From Sva-07 sp963715825 (GTDB lineage: Bacteria; Actinomycetota; Acidimicrobiia; Acidimicrobiales; Ilumatobacteraceae), in assembly GCA_963715825.1 (NCBI GenBank), contig CAVQSI010000002.1, forward strand, positions 186,001 through 250,000: a DNA stretch of 64,000 bases. Reading direction: 5' to 3'. Numbering within the stretch: position 1 is the first letter of the stretch; each line of letters begins with the position of its first letter. The notes beneath the pieces are model-generated. The model saw nothing but the letters and a program-made list of their open reading frames with translations, did not search any database and was not told the DNA's origin. Shown here piece after piece: positions 34,572 to 43,283 of the stretch. A program made the position numbers and the translations under genes.

Positions 34572-36290
34572 TCAGCCGCGGTAGCCGCTGGTGATCGGCA
34601 GGCGGCGGTCCTTGCCGAACGCCTTGCGGCTCACCCGTACACCCGGCGGTGTCTGGCGACGCTTGTACTCGGCGATGTCGACGAGCCGGGTGATGCGACG
34701 CACCATCGCCTCGTCGTGGCCCAGCTCGATGATCTCGCCCGCGGTGCGGTCGTCCTCGACGTAGAGCTGCAGGATCGGGTCGAGTACTTCGTACGGCGGC
34801 AGGCTCTGGTCGTCGCGCTGGTCGGGACGCAGCTCGGCCGATGGCGGCTTGGTGATCACGTCGACCGGTACCACCTCGCGCCCGGCGGCACGGTTGACGT
34901 ACCGGCACAGGTCGTAGACCCGGGTCTTCAGCACGTCCTTGATGATGCCGTAGCCGCCGACCGAGTCGCCGTAGATCGTGAAGTACCCGACGGCGACCTC
35001 GCTCTTGTTGCCGGTGGTGAGCGCCATCCATCCGAACTCGTTCGACAGGGCCATCAGCAGCAGCCCGCGACACCGGCTCTGGATGTTCTCGTACGTGAGG
35101 CCGGGCTCGCGGCCTTCGAACGACGGGCCGAGCATGTCGAGATACGCCGAGAACGCAGGTTCGATCGAGATCGTGCGGAAGTCGATGCCGAGATTCTCGG
35201 CGAGGAGCTGGGCATCGCTCTTGGAGTGCTCGCTCGAGTAACGCGACGGCATCGAGACACCATGGACGTGCTCGGCGCCCAACGCGTCGACGGCGATACA
35301 GGCCACGATCGTGGAATCGATGCCACCGGACAGCGCGATGACCACGTCGTCGAAGCCGTTCTTCGTGCAGTAGTCGCGCGTGCCGAGCACCAACGCGTCG
35401 TAGAGCTCGCGGTCGGCATCGAGCGGTTCGGTGATCGACGCGGGCGCCGGGTCGTCGTGCACGATCGGTTCGGTGGTCACCTCGACCGTCGGCAGCAGCG
35501 CCTCGGTGATGCGACCGCGGGGGTCGAGCAGCCGCTTGCGGTACACCGGCGGCACCGGCACGTCGACGATCATCAGGTCCTCGACGAACTGCGGCCCTCG
35601 TGCCAGGAGCGTGCCTTCGTGGTCGAACACGACCGATCCGCCGTCGAACACCAACTCGTCCTGGCCGCCGACCTGGTTGACGTAGACGATCGCCGTGTGC
35701 GAGTCGGAGGCCCGGGTGGCGAGCATCCGTTCTCGCTCGACGCCCTTGCCCGCGTGGAACGGCGAGGCGTTGATGTTGATGCTGACCTCGGCGCCGGCAG
35801 CAGCCTGTTCGGCGACGGGCCCGAAGGGACTCCAGATGTCCTCGCAGATCGAGACGCCGACCTTGGTGCCGCCGACGACGAACAGCTCCAACGGATCGGA
35901 CTCGTCGCCCGGCGTGAAGTAGCGGGCCTCGTCGAACACCGTCGTGTTCGGGAGCAACCGTTTGCGGTACGTCCCGACGATCTCGCCGTGGGCGCACACC
36001 GCTGCCGCGTTGTAGAGGTCGCGGTCCTGGTCGACGAACCCGACGACGGCGGCGCATCGGCCGGTGCGGGCTGCGAGCTTCGACAGCGCCGCGAGGTTGT
36101 CGGCGACGAAGCCGGGCTTGAGCACCAGGTCCTCGGGCGGATATCCCGTGGTCGACAACTCCGGGAAGGCGACGAGGTCGCACCCGGCAGCCTCGGCGCG
36201 GTCGTACGCGTCGAGCATCTTGGCCAGATTCCCGTCGAGGTCGCCCACGGTCGGGTTGAGTTGAGCGAGCCCCACTCGCAGCACCGTCAC
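34572..36290 (-). CDS. nadE: Glutamine-dependent NAD synthetase
   Basis: This 572-aa two-domain enzyme makes NAD from nicotinate adenine dinucleotide using glutamine ammonia. The N-terminal nitrilase-type amidase (about 1-270) has Glu in VAFPELSTTGYPPEDL, Lys in TYRKRLLPNTTVFDE and the catalytic Cys in VGVSICEDIWSP. The C-terminal NAD synthetase (about 290-572) has the P-loop VVIALSGGIDSTIVACIAV and GNKSEVAVGYFTIYGD. The GTG at 36290 gives TVLRVGLAQLNPTVGD, the proper family start. It is divergent from the acylase gene (82 bp gap). Confidence 0.95.
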   Translation of the reverse strand: MTVLRVGLAQLNPTVGDLDGNLAKMLDAYDRAEAAGCDLVAFPELSTTGYPPEDLVLKPGFVADNLAALSKLAARTGRCAAVVGFVDQDRDLYNAAAVCAHGEIVGTYRKRLLPNTTVFDEARYFTPGDESDPLELFVVGGTKVGVSICEDIWSPFGPVAEQAAAGAEVSININASPFHAGKGVERERMLATRASDSHTAIVYVNQVGGQDELVFDGGSVVFDHEGTLLARGPQFVEDLMIVDVPVPPVYRKRLLDPRGRITEALLPTVEVTTEPIVHDDPAPASITEPLDADRELYDALVLGTRDYCTKNGFDDVVIALSGGIDSTIVACIAVDALGAEHVHGVSMPSRYSSEHSKSDAQLLAENLGIDFRTISIEPAFSAYLDMLGPSFEGREPGLTYENIQSRCRGLLLMALSNEFGWMALTTGNKSEVAVGYFTIYGDSVGGYGIIKDVLKTRVYDLCRYVNRAAGREVVPVDVITKPPSAELRPDQRDDQSLPPYEVLDPILQLYVEDDRTAGEIIELGHDEAMVRRITRLVDIAEYKRRQTPPGVRVSRKAFGKDRRLPITSGYRG

Positions 36291-36372
36291 GATGGCCCAG
36301 GCTACCTGCGGCGACGACGACGGGCCTTGCTGCACGATTGCCATCCTGATCTGGCACTATGGCCCCGTGGGT

Positions 36373-38922
36373 ATGGCTCGGGTGGCGATCGTCGGATTGC
36401 TGCTCCTCGCCGCTTGCTCGCCGGGCGAGGGTCCCGAATCGATCCCGTTGCCCACGTCGCCCGACACGACCACCACCACGACGACCACCACGACCACGAC
36501 CACCACGACCCTGGTCCCGCCCCGCTACGAGGCGACCATACGCAGGACCACCGACGGCGTCCCCCACATCGCCGGCGACACCTTGGCCGACGTGGCCTAC
36601 GGCCAGGGGTGGGTGAGTGGCGAGGACCACGGCTGCACGCTCATCGACCAGATCCTCAAGGTCACCAGCACCCGCTCCGCGGCGCTCGGTCCCGGCCCGG
36701 AAGGCGAGAACGTCGACAGCGACTTCGCCTGGAAAGCGATCGGCCTCGTCGAGATCGCCGCCGCCGACTTCGAGACGGCGTCCGCCGAGGTCGTCGAACA
36801 GTTCGAGGCATTCACGGCGGGATGGAACGACCAGCTCGCCGACGTCGGCGGCACGCGCCTGACCGGATGGTGTGCCGAGGCCGACTGGGTTCGTCCGATC
36901 ACGCCGGTCGAGGTCTACACCTACGCCCGATCGATCGCACTGCAGGCCAGCAGCGGCGCCATCATCGACTACATCGGCAACGCCCAGCCACCGACGGTGG
37001 AGCCGGTCGGTGTCCGGCGCCCCGCTGCGCGCCCCGACGGCACGATCGATCTCGACGAAGTCGCAGCAGCCGATCTCTCCGACATCGACGAGACGGGCCT
37101 CGCCAGCAACGGATGGGCCATCGGCAACGAACGCGTCGCGGGCAACGAGGGCGGCATCCTGCTGGCCAACCCACACTTCCCGTGGGAGGGCGAACTGCGC
37201 TTCGCCGAGTTCCAGCTCACCGTGCCGGGCGAGGCCGACGTCTACGGCGCACAACTGCTCGGCGTTCCCGGCATCGGGATCGGCTTCACCGAGGGCGTGG
37301 CCTGGACCCACACCGTGTCGGACGGCAAGCGCATGACCGGGTACAACCTCACGCTCGACCCGACGACGCCGACCTCCTACCTCCTCGATGGCGTACCGAT
37401 CCCGATGACCTCGGCCGAGGCGGCGATCGACATCCTGCGCCCCGACGGCACGGTCGACACCGAGACCCGCACGCTGTGGCGCAGCGAGTACGGCCCGATC
37501 CTCGACTTCCCCGGCGTCGGATGGACCGACACGAACGTGTTCACGTACCGCGACGCGAACATCGACAACAACGAGTTCATCGAGCAGTACGCGCGAACGC
37601 CGTTCATCCAGAGCATCGCCGATCTGCAGGCCCTGACCGCCGAGTACCAGGGTGTCCCACTGTTCAACACCGTCGCGGTCGGCGACGACGGCACCACGTG
37701 GTACAGCGACACCTCCGCCACCCCGAACCTCAGCGCCGAGGCCGAGCAGGCCTACATCGGAAAGCTCTTCACCGACCCGCTGACGCAGATCGCCTACGAC
37801 CAGGGATTCGTCCTGCTCGACGGTTCCGACAGCCGATTCCAGTGGGAGGTGGTTGCAGGTGCTCGTGACCCGGGGCTCGTGCCGTTCTCCGAGATGCCGA
37901 TGGTGCAACGCAACGACTACGTGTTCAACGCCAACGACAGCTTCTGGGTGCCGAGCGACGAGTTCACGCTGACCGGGCCGTACTCGATCCTGCACGGCGA
38001 GCAGGGCACGCCGCTCACGATGCGGACCCGCCAGAACGCCGCCGTCCTCGGTGACGACAATGCGGCCGGGCTCGCGGGCCCCGACGGCCTCTTCGACGCC
38101 GACGAGGTCCGTACCGCCGCGTTCGAGAACTCCGGCCGAACCGCCGTACTCCTGCGCGCAGCGGCAGTCGACGCATGCCGTGCGACCCCGATCGTCGACG
38201 TCCCCGAGCTCCTCGTCGCCGACGGGTCGATCAGCCTGCCCGCCGCCTCGGTCGACCTGACCGCCGCCTGCGACGTGCTCGCTGCATGGGACGGCGTCTA
38301 CGACCTCGACCGGTCGGGGCCCATGATCTGGCGCGAAACGATGAGTCGCTTCGACCAGGCGGCGTTCGAGAACGCCGGACCACTGTTCGATGACGCCTTC
38401 GACCCCGCACGCCCGACGGTGACCCCGTCGATCCCCGCCGCCGACACCACCGCACTGCTGCAGGCAATGGGGCGTGCGGTGCAGACGATCACGGCTGCCG
38501 GCTTCGAACTCGACATCACCCTCGGCGCTTCGCAGTTCACCGAGCGCTCCGAGACCCGCATCCCCATCCACGGCGGGAACAACACCGACGGGGTCACCAA
38601 CATCGTCACGTGGAGCGGCCGGTCGTCGTCGAGCGAGCCGGTACCGCAGCGCGGTGAGCCGGTGGCGGTCGGGAGCTCGCTTCGCGGCGAGGGCTATCGC
38701 ATCAACTACGGCACCAGCTTCGTGATGACCGTCGACTACACCGGCGACGACGTCCAGGCGTGGGCGTTGCTCGTGTACGGCCAGACCGGCGATCGCACGT
38801 CGCCCCTGTTCGACTCGCAGACCATCGAGTTCAGCGAGAAGCAGTGGCGCCAGGTGGCGTTCACCGATGCCCAGATCGAGGCCGATGCCGACCTCGAGAC
38901 CTACACCGTGCTCGGTCGCTGA
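36373..38922 (+). CDS. Penicillin-acylase family lipoprotein (Ntn hydrolase)
   Basis: This 849-aa protein hydrolyses amides, for example acyl-homoserine lactones, aculeacin or penicillins. It has a lipobox LLLLAAC with Cys15, then a tract of 15 threonines (residues 32-46) as a wall spacer. The alpha chain starts RYEATIRRTTDGVPHIAG. The self-cleavage site is LASNGWAIGN, with the nucleophile Ser245 at the new beta-chain N-terminus. GGILLANPHFPW and FNANDSFWVPSD follow. It should be exported and anchored. A GTG 6 bp upstream is an alternative start. Confidence 0.9.
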   Translation: MARVAIVGLLLLAACSPGEGPESIPLPTSPDTTTTTTTTTTTTTTTLVPPRYEATIRRTTDGVPHIAGDTLADVAYGQGWVSGEDHGCTLIDQILKVTSTRSAALGPGPEGENVDSDFAWKAIGLVEIAAADFETASAEVVEQFEAFTAGWNDQLADVGGTRLTGWCAEADWVRPITPVEVYTYARSIALQASSGAIIDYIGNAQPPTVEPVGVRRPAARPDGTIDLDEVAAADLSDIDETGLASNGWAIGNERVAGNEGGILLANPHFPWEGELRFAEFQLTVPGEADVYGAQLLGVPGIGIGFTEGVAWTHTVSDGKRMTGYNLTLDPTTPTSYLLDGVPIPMTSAEAAIDILRPDGTVDTETRTLWRSEYGPILDFPGVGWTDTNVFTYRDANIDNNEFIEQYARTPFIQSIADLQALTAEYQGVPLFNTVAVGDDGTTWYSDTSATPNLSAEAEQAYIGKLFTDPLTQIAYDQGFVLLDGSDSRFQWEVVAGARDPGLVPFSEMPMVQRNDYVFNANDSFWVPSDEFTLTGPYSILHGEQGTPLTMRTRQNAAVLGDDNAAGLAGPDGLFDADEVRTAAFENSGRTAVLLRAAAVDACRATPIVDVPELLVADGSISLPAASVDLTAACDVLAAWDGVYDLDRSGPMIWRETMSRFDQAAFENAGPLFDDAFDPARPTVTPSIPAADTTALLQAMGRAVQTITAAGFELDITLGASQFTERSETRIPIHGGNNTDGVTNIVTWSGRSSSSEPVPQRGEPVAVGSSLRGEGYRINYGTSFVMTVDYTGDDVQAWALLVYGQTGDRTSPLFDSQTIEFSEKQWRQVAFTDAQIEADADLETYTVLGR

Positions 38923-38949
38923 CCCGCCGAGCGGGCGCGCGACGCACCC

Positions 38950-39825
38950 TCAGAGTTCGATGATCTCGAGCTTGCCGGTGGGGGCGGCCGCCGCTTCGTG
39001 CGCGAGCGACGACCCCGCCGTGCAGCAGAGCAGGTGACGGCCGTCCGGGCCTCCGATCGCACACGCGAAGGTGCTCTGGGACGTGATGACGCGGCGCGTG
39101 ATCGCTCCGCCCTCCTCGACGCGAACGGCCTCGTTGCCGAGCGCGTTGGCGACCCAGACACCGCCGTCGGCGTCGGCGCTCGTTCCGTCCGGGACCACGA
39201 ACGGCTCGGCCAACGAGGCCCACACCCGACGGTTCGACAGCGTGCCGTCGGCAGCGACATCGAACGCGGTCAGTTCGAGCCCGAGTGTCTGCGCGACGAC
39301 CATCGTTCGGCCACCGTCGAGCGTGACCACACCGTTCGGAAACGCCAGGTCGTCGGCGGCGATCGACACCGCGCCGTCGGGATCGACGCGGGCAAGCACA
39401 GCGGTGTACGCGGAGCGATCGTCTGCGATCCCGGCGAGCAGCCCCTCGGCGCCGACCTCCCCCATGGCGGTGTCGAGGTCGAACCCGAAGTTGCCGACGT
39501 ACGCGCGGCCGGCATCGTCGACGAGCATGTCGTTGCAGTGGAACGTCGCCAGATCGCTCAGGTCGGCGTGCACGACGACGTTGCCGTCGTGCTCACGTCG
39601 CATCACCGACCGCGACAGCATCGCGACGTACAGCAAGCGGCCGTCGGGCAGCCATCCGAGACCCGACGGGCGTTCGTCGCCGACGGTCACCTCGGTGCGC
39701 ACGTCGCCGTCGAGTCCGACGCTGCAGATCTCGTGGGCGTAGAAGTCGCTGAACCAGAAGCGCCCCTCATGCCAGCGCGGGCCCTCACAGAAGTAGCGGC
39801 CGTCGACCAGTGTCGTCGTGTCCAT
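38950..39825 (-). CDS. SMP-30/gluconolactonase/LRE family protein
   Basis: This 291-aa six-bladed beta-propeller protein probably hydrolyses a sugar or other lactone with a bound Ca2+/Zn2+. Conserved residues are visible: Glu in RYFCEGPRWHEGRFWFSD, Asn in DLATFHCNDMLVDDAGRAYV, FPNGVVTL (metal-binding Asn) and PDGTSADADGGVWVA (metal-binding Asp). The start at 39825 is backed by AGAGGGGA 5 nt upstream. It converges on the acylase gene. No sugar-pathway partner is adjacent. Confidence 0.85.
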   Translation of the reverse strand: MDTTTLVDGRYFCEGPRWHEGRFWFSDFYAHEICSVGLDGDVRTEVTVGDERPSGLGWLPDGRLLYVAMLSRSVMRREHDGNVVVHADLSDLATFHCNDMLVDDAGRAYVGNFGFDLDTAMGEVGAEGLLAGIADDRSAYTAVLARVDPDGAVSIAADDLAFPNGVVTLDGGRTMVVAQTLGLELTAFDVAADGTLSNRRVWASLAEPFVVPDGTSADADGGVWVANALGNEAVRVEEGGAITRRVITSQSTFACAIGGPDGRHLLCCTAGSSLAHEAAAAPTGKLEIIEL

Positions 39826-39891
39826 TCGAGTTCCCCTCTCGCTCGACCGACAGTGTGACACCACCAGACGCCCTCGCTCGGATCGGGCCCA

Positions 39892-39935
39892 GTTCACACG
39901 CCGTTCACAACGGAGCAACGACTCAGCAACCCGAC
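39892..39935 (+). promoter_or_regulatory. Four 11-bp direct repeat units upstream of glnII (PHO-box-like)
   Basis: Four consecutive 11-bp units start GTTCAC, GTTCAC, AGCAAC and AGCAAC at 39892, 39903, 39914 and 39925. The 11-bp pitch and the GTTCAC core are those of the Streptomyces PhoP PHO box (GTTCACC-N4 direct repeats). There, PhoP binds next to GlnR at glnA and glnII. The array ends 110 bp before the glnII start. Binding by PhoP or GlnR here is inference. Confidence 0.55.
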
Positions 39936-40045
39936 GCTGCGACGATGCCGCCTGCCATCGGGCGACTCCGACGTCGAACATCTAGGTTGGGTCGCCTGTA
40001 CCCCCGAACACATCCCCGAACACACGGACGGAATTGAGGACAACT

Positions 40046-41050
40046 GTGGTTTACAAGGCTGAATACATCTGGGTCGACGGCACGGAGCCGACCGCCAAGC
40101 TGCGATCGAAGACGAAGGTCCTGGAAGACGGCGCCGAGCTGCCGATCTGGGGCTTCGACGGCTCGAGCACGAACCAGGCAACCGGCGACAAGAGCGACTG
40201 CGTGCTGAAGCCCGTCGTCAGCTACCCGGACCCGATCCGCGGCGGCGACGACGTGCTGGTGATGTGCGAGGTGATGCTCGTCGACGGCAAGCCGCACCCC
40301 TCGAACACCCGTGCGGCCGCCGCTCGCACCGCCAAGAAGTACAAGAAGCACGAGCCGATGTTCGGCATCGAGCAGGAATTCACCCTGATGAAGAACGGCC
40401 GTCCGTACGGCTTCCCGCCGGCCGGCTATCCCGAGCCGCAGGGTGGCTACTACTGCGGTGTGGGTGAGGACGAGATCCACGGCCGCCCGATGGTCGAGGA
40501 TCACCTCGAGGCGTGCCTCGCCGCCGGACTGTCGATCTCCGGCATCAATGCCGAGGTCATGCCCGGACAGTGGGAGTTCCAGGTCGGCCCGCTCGGCCTG
40601 CTCGAAGTGGCCGACCAGCTGTGGGTCGCCCGCTGGCTGCTCTATCGGATCGGCGAGGACTACGGCATCGCCGCCACGCTCGACGCCAAGCCCGCCAAGG
40701 GCGACTGGAACGGCGCCGGTGCCCACACGAACTTCTCCACCAAGGAGATGCGCGAGGACGGCGGCTACAAGTACATCGAGGCCGGCTGCAAGGCGCTCGG
40801 CGAGAAGGCCGAACTGCACATCGCCAACTACGGCAAGGGTGTCGAGGAGCGTCTGACCGGTGCGCACGAGACCCAGCGCTACGACCAGTTCAGCTACGGC
40901 GTGTCCGACCGCGGCGCCTCGATCCGCATCCCGTGGCAGGTCGCCGTCGACCGCAAGGGCTACCTCGAGGATCGCCGGCCGAACGCCAACATCGACCCGT
41001 ACGTCGTCGCCCGCCTGATGGTGGAGACCGTCTGCGGCGCAATGAAGTGA
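40046..41050 (+). CDS. glnII: Type II glutamine synthetase
   Basis: This 334-aa enzyme makes glutamine from glutamate, ammonia and ATP. It is of the short GSII (eukaryote-like) form. Features are AELPIWGFDGSSTNQATG, MFGIEQEFTLM (metal Glu), GINAEVMPGQWEFQVGP, GDWNGAGAHTNFSTKEMR and RGASIRIPWQVA. Length fits the type (about 340-370) and is far shorter than GSI. The GTG at 40046 has GAGGA 5 nt upstream; a start 3 bp later gives the same protein less one residue. glnA2 follows after a 121-bp gap with hairpins. Confidence 0.93.
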   Translation: MVYKAEYIWVDGTEPTAKLRSKTKVLEDGAELPIWGFDGSSTNQATGDKSDCVLKPVVSYPDPIRGGDDVLVMCEVMLVDGKPHPSNTRAAAARTAKKYKKHEPMFGIEQEFTLMKNGRPYGFPPAGYPEPQGGYYCGVGEDEIHGRPMVEDHLEACLAAGLSISGINAEVMPGQWEFQVGPLGLLEVADQLWVARWLLYRIGEDYGIAATLDAKPAKGDWNGAGAHTNFSTKEMREDGGYKYIEAGCKALGEKAELHIANYGKGVEERLTGAHETQRYDQFSYGVSDRGASIRIPWQVAVDRKGYLEDRRPNANIDPYVVARLMVETVCGAMK

Positions 41051-41055
41051 CGTGC

Positions 41056-41129
41056 CGGGGCATCGCCCCGACACCGTGAATTCGTACACCGAATGAGGAC
41101 AGGGCGGGGGCTGCGGCTCCCGTCCTGTC
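41056..41129 (+). promoter_or_regulatory. Two stem-loops between glnII and glnA2
   Basis: A short hairpin CGGGGC-ATC-GCCCCG (41056-41070) follows the glnII stop by 5 bp. A stronger imperfect one (41098-41129; GACAGG...CCTGTC with an inner GCGGGGGC/GGCTCCCG stem) ends 28 nt before the glnA2 ribosome site. The first may end glnII transcription, and the second may be a leader structure or a terminator. Confidence 0.4.
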
Positions 41130-41171
41130 GCATTTCGGCGCCAACCGCGAGAGACTCAGGAGATGACCGAC

Positions 41172-42509
41172 ATGCGCGAGCAACAGCGCGACTACGTCCT
41201 GCGCAGCGTCGAAGAGCGCGGCGTCCGGCTCGTGCGCCTCTGGTTCACCGACGTGCTGGGCACGTTGAAGAGCCTGGCCATCTCACCCGCCGAGTTGGAG
41301 AACGCTCTCGACGACGGGATGACGTTCGACGGTTCGTCGATCGACGGGTTCTCGAGGGTCCAGGAAGCCGACGTGCTGGCAATGCCCGACCCCGACACGT
41401 TCGAGCTGCTGCCGTGGGGCGACTCCAAGGTGCCCGAAGCGCGCATCTTCTGCGACATCCACCACCTCGACGGCACGCCGTTCGAGGGCGACCCGCGTCA
41501 GGTGCTGCGCCGCCACGTACAAGAAGCCCACGACGAGGGGCTGACGTTCTACGTCGCCCCCGACGTCGAGTACTTCTACTTCGAGCCGCTCGTGCCCGGT
41601 GAGCCGCCGGTGCCGATCGACCAGGGCGGCTACTTCGATCTCACCACCAGCGACGTCACCGGCGAGCTGCGCAAGAAGACGATCCGCACGCTCGAAACGC
41701 TCGGCATCCCCGTCGAGTACAGCTTCCACGAGGACGCGCCGGGCCAGCAGGAGATCGACCTGCGCCACACCGATGCGCTCACGATGGCCGACAGCATGAT
41801 GACGTTCCGACTCGCCGTACGCGAGGTCGCATCGCACCACGGCGTCCACGCCACGTTCATGCCCAAGCCACTCGAAGGTGTTCAGGGGTCGGGGATGCAC
41901 GTCCACCTGTCACTGTTTCGCGGCGACGACAACGCGTTCTACGACGCCGACGACGCCTACCACTTGTCGCCGACGGCGAAGTCGTTCATGGCCGGAATGC
42001 TGCATCATGCGGCCGAGATCACGGCGGTCACGAACCAGACCGTCAACAGCTACAAGCGGCTCGTTCCCGGGTTCGAAGCGCCGGTCCACATCAGCTGGGC
42101 GCGCAACAACCGCAGCGGTCTCATCCGGGTACCGATCCCCAAGAAGGGCAACCCCACCGCGACCCGCATCGAGTACCGCTCGGCCGACCCGGCGTGCAAT
42201 CCGTACCTCGCGTTCAGTCTGATGCTGGCCGCAGGAATGCGCGGGGTCCGTGAGGGCTACGAGTTGCCGGACGAGGCCGACGCCAACTTGTTCGAGATCG
42301 GCGACGATGTGCTCGCAAAGCTCGGCATCCGCCAGCTCCCGCAGTCGCTGAACGATGCACTGATCGTCATGGAGAACTCGACGCTGGTGCAAGAGGCGCT
42401 CGGCGAGCACATCTTCGAGTGGTTCCTGCGCAACAAGCGCAGTGAATGGCGCAGCTACAAGACCCAGGTCACGCCGTTCGAACGAGATCGCTACCTCGGG
42501 GCCTTGTGA
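41172..42509 (+). CDS. glnA2: Glutamine synthetase type I, GlnA2-like
   Basis: This 445-aa protein is closely like mycobacterial GlnA2 (446 aa): QQRDYVLRSVEERGVRLVRL, WFTDVLGTLKSLAISPAELE, MTFDGSSIDGF, DVEYFYFEP, PKPLEGVQGSGMHVHLSLF and RIEYRSADPACNPYLAF. The tyrosine adenylylated in GlnA1-type enzymes (NLY) is Phe here (ANLFEIGDD), so GlnE control is not expected. AGGAG (41158-41162) touches an upstream ATG at 41163 but lies 9 nt before this ATG, so 41172 is the better start. It probably gives a second or specialised GS activity. Confidence 0.9.
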   Translation: MREQQRDYVLRSVEERGVRLVRLWFTDVLGTLKSLAISPAELENALDDGMTFDGSSIDGFSRVQEADVLAMPDPDTFELLPWGDSKVPEARIFCDIHHLDGTPFEGDPRQVLRRHVQEAHDEGLTFYVAPDVEYFYFEPLVPGEPPVPIDQGGYFDLTTSDVTGELRKKTIRTLETLGIPVEYSFHEDAPGQQEIDLRHTDALTMADSMMTFRLAVREVASHHGVHATFMPKPLEGVQGSGMHVHLSLFRGDDNAFYDADDAYHLSPTAKSFMAGMLHHAAEITAVTNQTVNSYKRLVPGFEAPVHISWARNNRSGLIRVPIPKKGNPTATRIEYRSADPACNPYLAFSLMLAAGMRGVREGYELPDEADANLFEIGDDVLAKLGIRQLPQSLNDALIVMENSTLVQEALGEHIFEWFLRNKRSEWRSYKTQVTPFERDRYLGAL

Positions 42510-42511
42510 CC

Positions 42512-43201
42512 ATGCCTGCTCGCGACACAATGCTTGCGGTCGTGCCCGATCCGGCGTCACCGGAACTGGCGCGCACGCTCGACCTGGCCGGGTACGGGTG
42601 GAAGGCGGTGTCAGACAGCGACGCCGAGCAGCACGCTCCGCCGGGGGGCTGGGCCGGCGCGATCGTCGACGTCGGCGCCGACCCCGACGGCGGTTGGGCG
42701 TTCCTGCGCACCGTCCGCAAGAGCGGCGACCGCGCGTTCCCCGTGATGCTGCTGGTCGGCGGGGCCCAGCTCGGCGATCTCGAGCACCGCGACGAACTCT
42801 TCGACGACTTCTGCCTCACGCCGTTCCATCCCGCCGAACTCGAAGCACGTCTGCGCCACCTGCTCGCGACCGACATCGACCTCCACCGGGCCGAACTGGT
42901 CGAGTACGGCGAACTGTCGCTGAACCTCGAGACCTACCAGGCCGCCATCGCCGGTCGACCGCTCGACATGACCTACATGGAATACGAACTGCTGAAGTTC
43001 CTCGCCCAGAATCCGGGCAAGGTGTTCACCCGCGAGATGCTCCTCAGCCGGGTGTGGGGCTACGAGTACTACGGCGGCGCCCGCACGGTCGACGTGCACG
43101 TTCGTCGACTGCGCGCCAAGCTCGGCGAGGAGCACGCCAACCTGATCCAGACGGTGCGCTCGGTCGGCTACCGCTTCGGCCAGTCCCGCTGGGACACCTG
43201 A
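42512..43201 (+). CDS. GlnR-like orphan OmpR-family regulator
   Basis: This 229-aa protein has a receiver-like N-terminal domain (about 5-115) lacking a clear phospho-acceptor pocket, and a C-terminal winged helix (about 125-225). The sequence LDMTYMEYELLKFLAQNPGK, FTREMLLSRVWGYEYYGGA and RTVDVHVRRLRAKLG is very close to actinobacterial GlnR, the master nitrogen regulator. Its place 2 bp after glnA2 supports that role, although GlnR is usually not next to GS genes. A GTG 6 bp upstream would overlap the glnA2 stop and is also possible. Confidence 0.75.
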   Translation: MPARDTMLAVVPDPASPELARTLDLAGYGWKAVSDSDAEQHAPPGGWAGAIVDVGADPDGGWAFLRTVRKSGDRAFPVMLLVGGAQLGDLEHRDELFDDFCLTPFHPAELEARLRHLLATDIDLHRAELVEYGELSLNLETYQAAIAGRPLDMTYMEYELLKFLAQNPGKVFTREMLLSRVWGYEYYGGARTVDVHVRRLRAKLGEEHANLIQTVRSVGYRFGQSRWDT

Positions 43202-43223
43202 CCCACCCCTGCCTTGCCCAACA

Positions 43224-43281
43224 CCACGTTTGCGTGCAGAACCGGGTGACCCGGTCCACCCGAAGTGCACCACAAACGTGG
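43224..43281. repeat. Intergenic palindromic repeat, copy 2
   Basis: The left arm CCACGTTTGCGTGCA (43224) pairs with the right arm TGCACCACAAACGTGG (43266). The loop includes ACCGGGTGACCCGGT, itself a small palindrome. It lies between the convergent GlnR-like and SGNH genes. The segment ACCCGAAGTGCACCACAAACG matches copy 1 at almost every base. Confidence 0.65.
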
Positions 43282-43283
43282 GG

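Noticed and set aside
34489..38571. A minus-strand open frame of about 1360 codons across nadE and the acylase
   Set aside because: It is antisense to the acylase and out of frame with nadE. The translation is Arg/Gly/Asp-rich without domains, a normal effect of high GC third positions.
39892..39913. Canonical GlnR box (GTnAC-N6-GnAAC) before glnII
   Set aside because: The bases fit the PhoP-type GTTCAC repeat better than the GlnR consensus. GlnR binding remains possible but is not shown.
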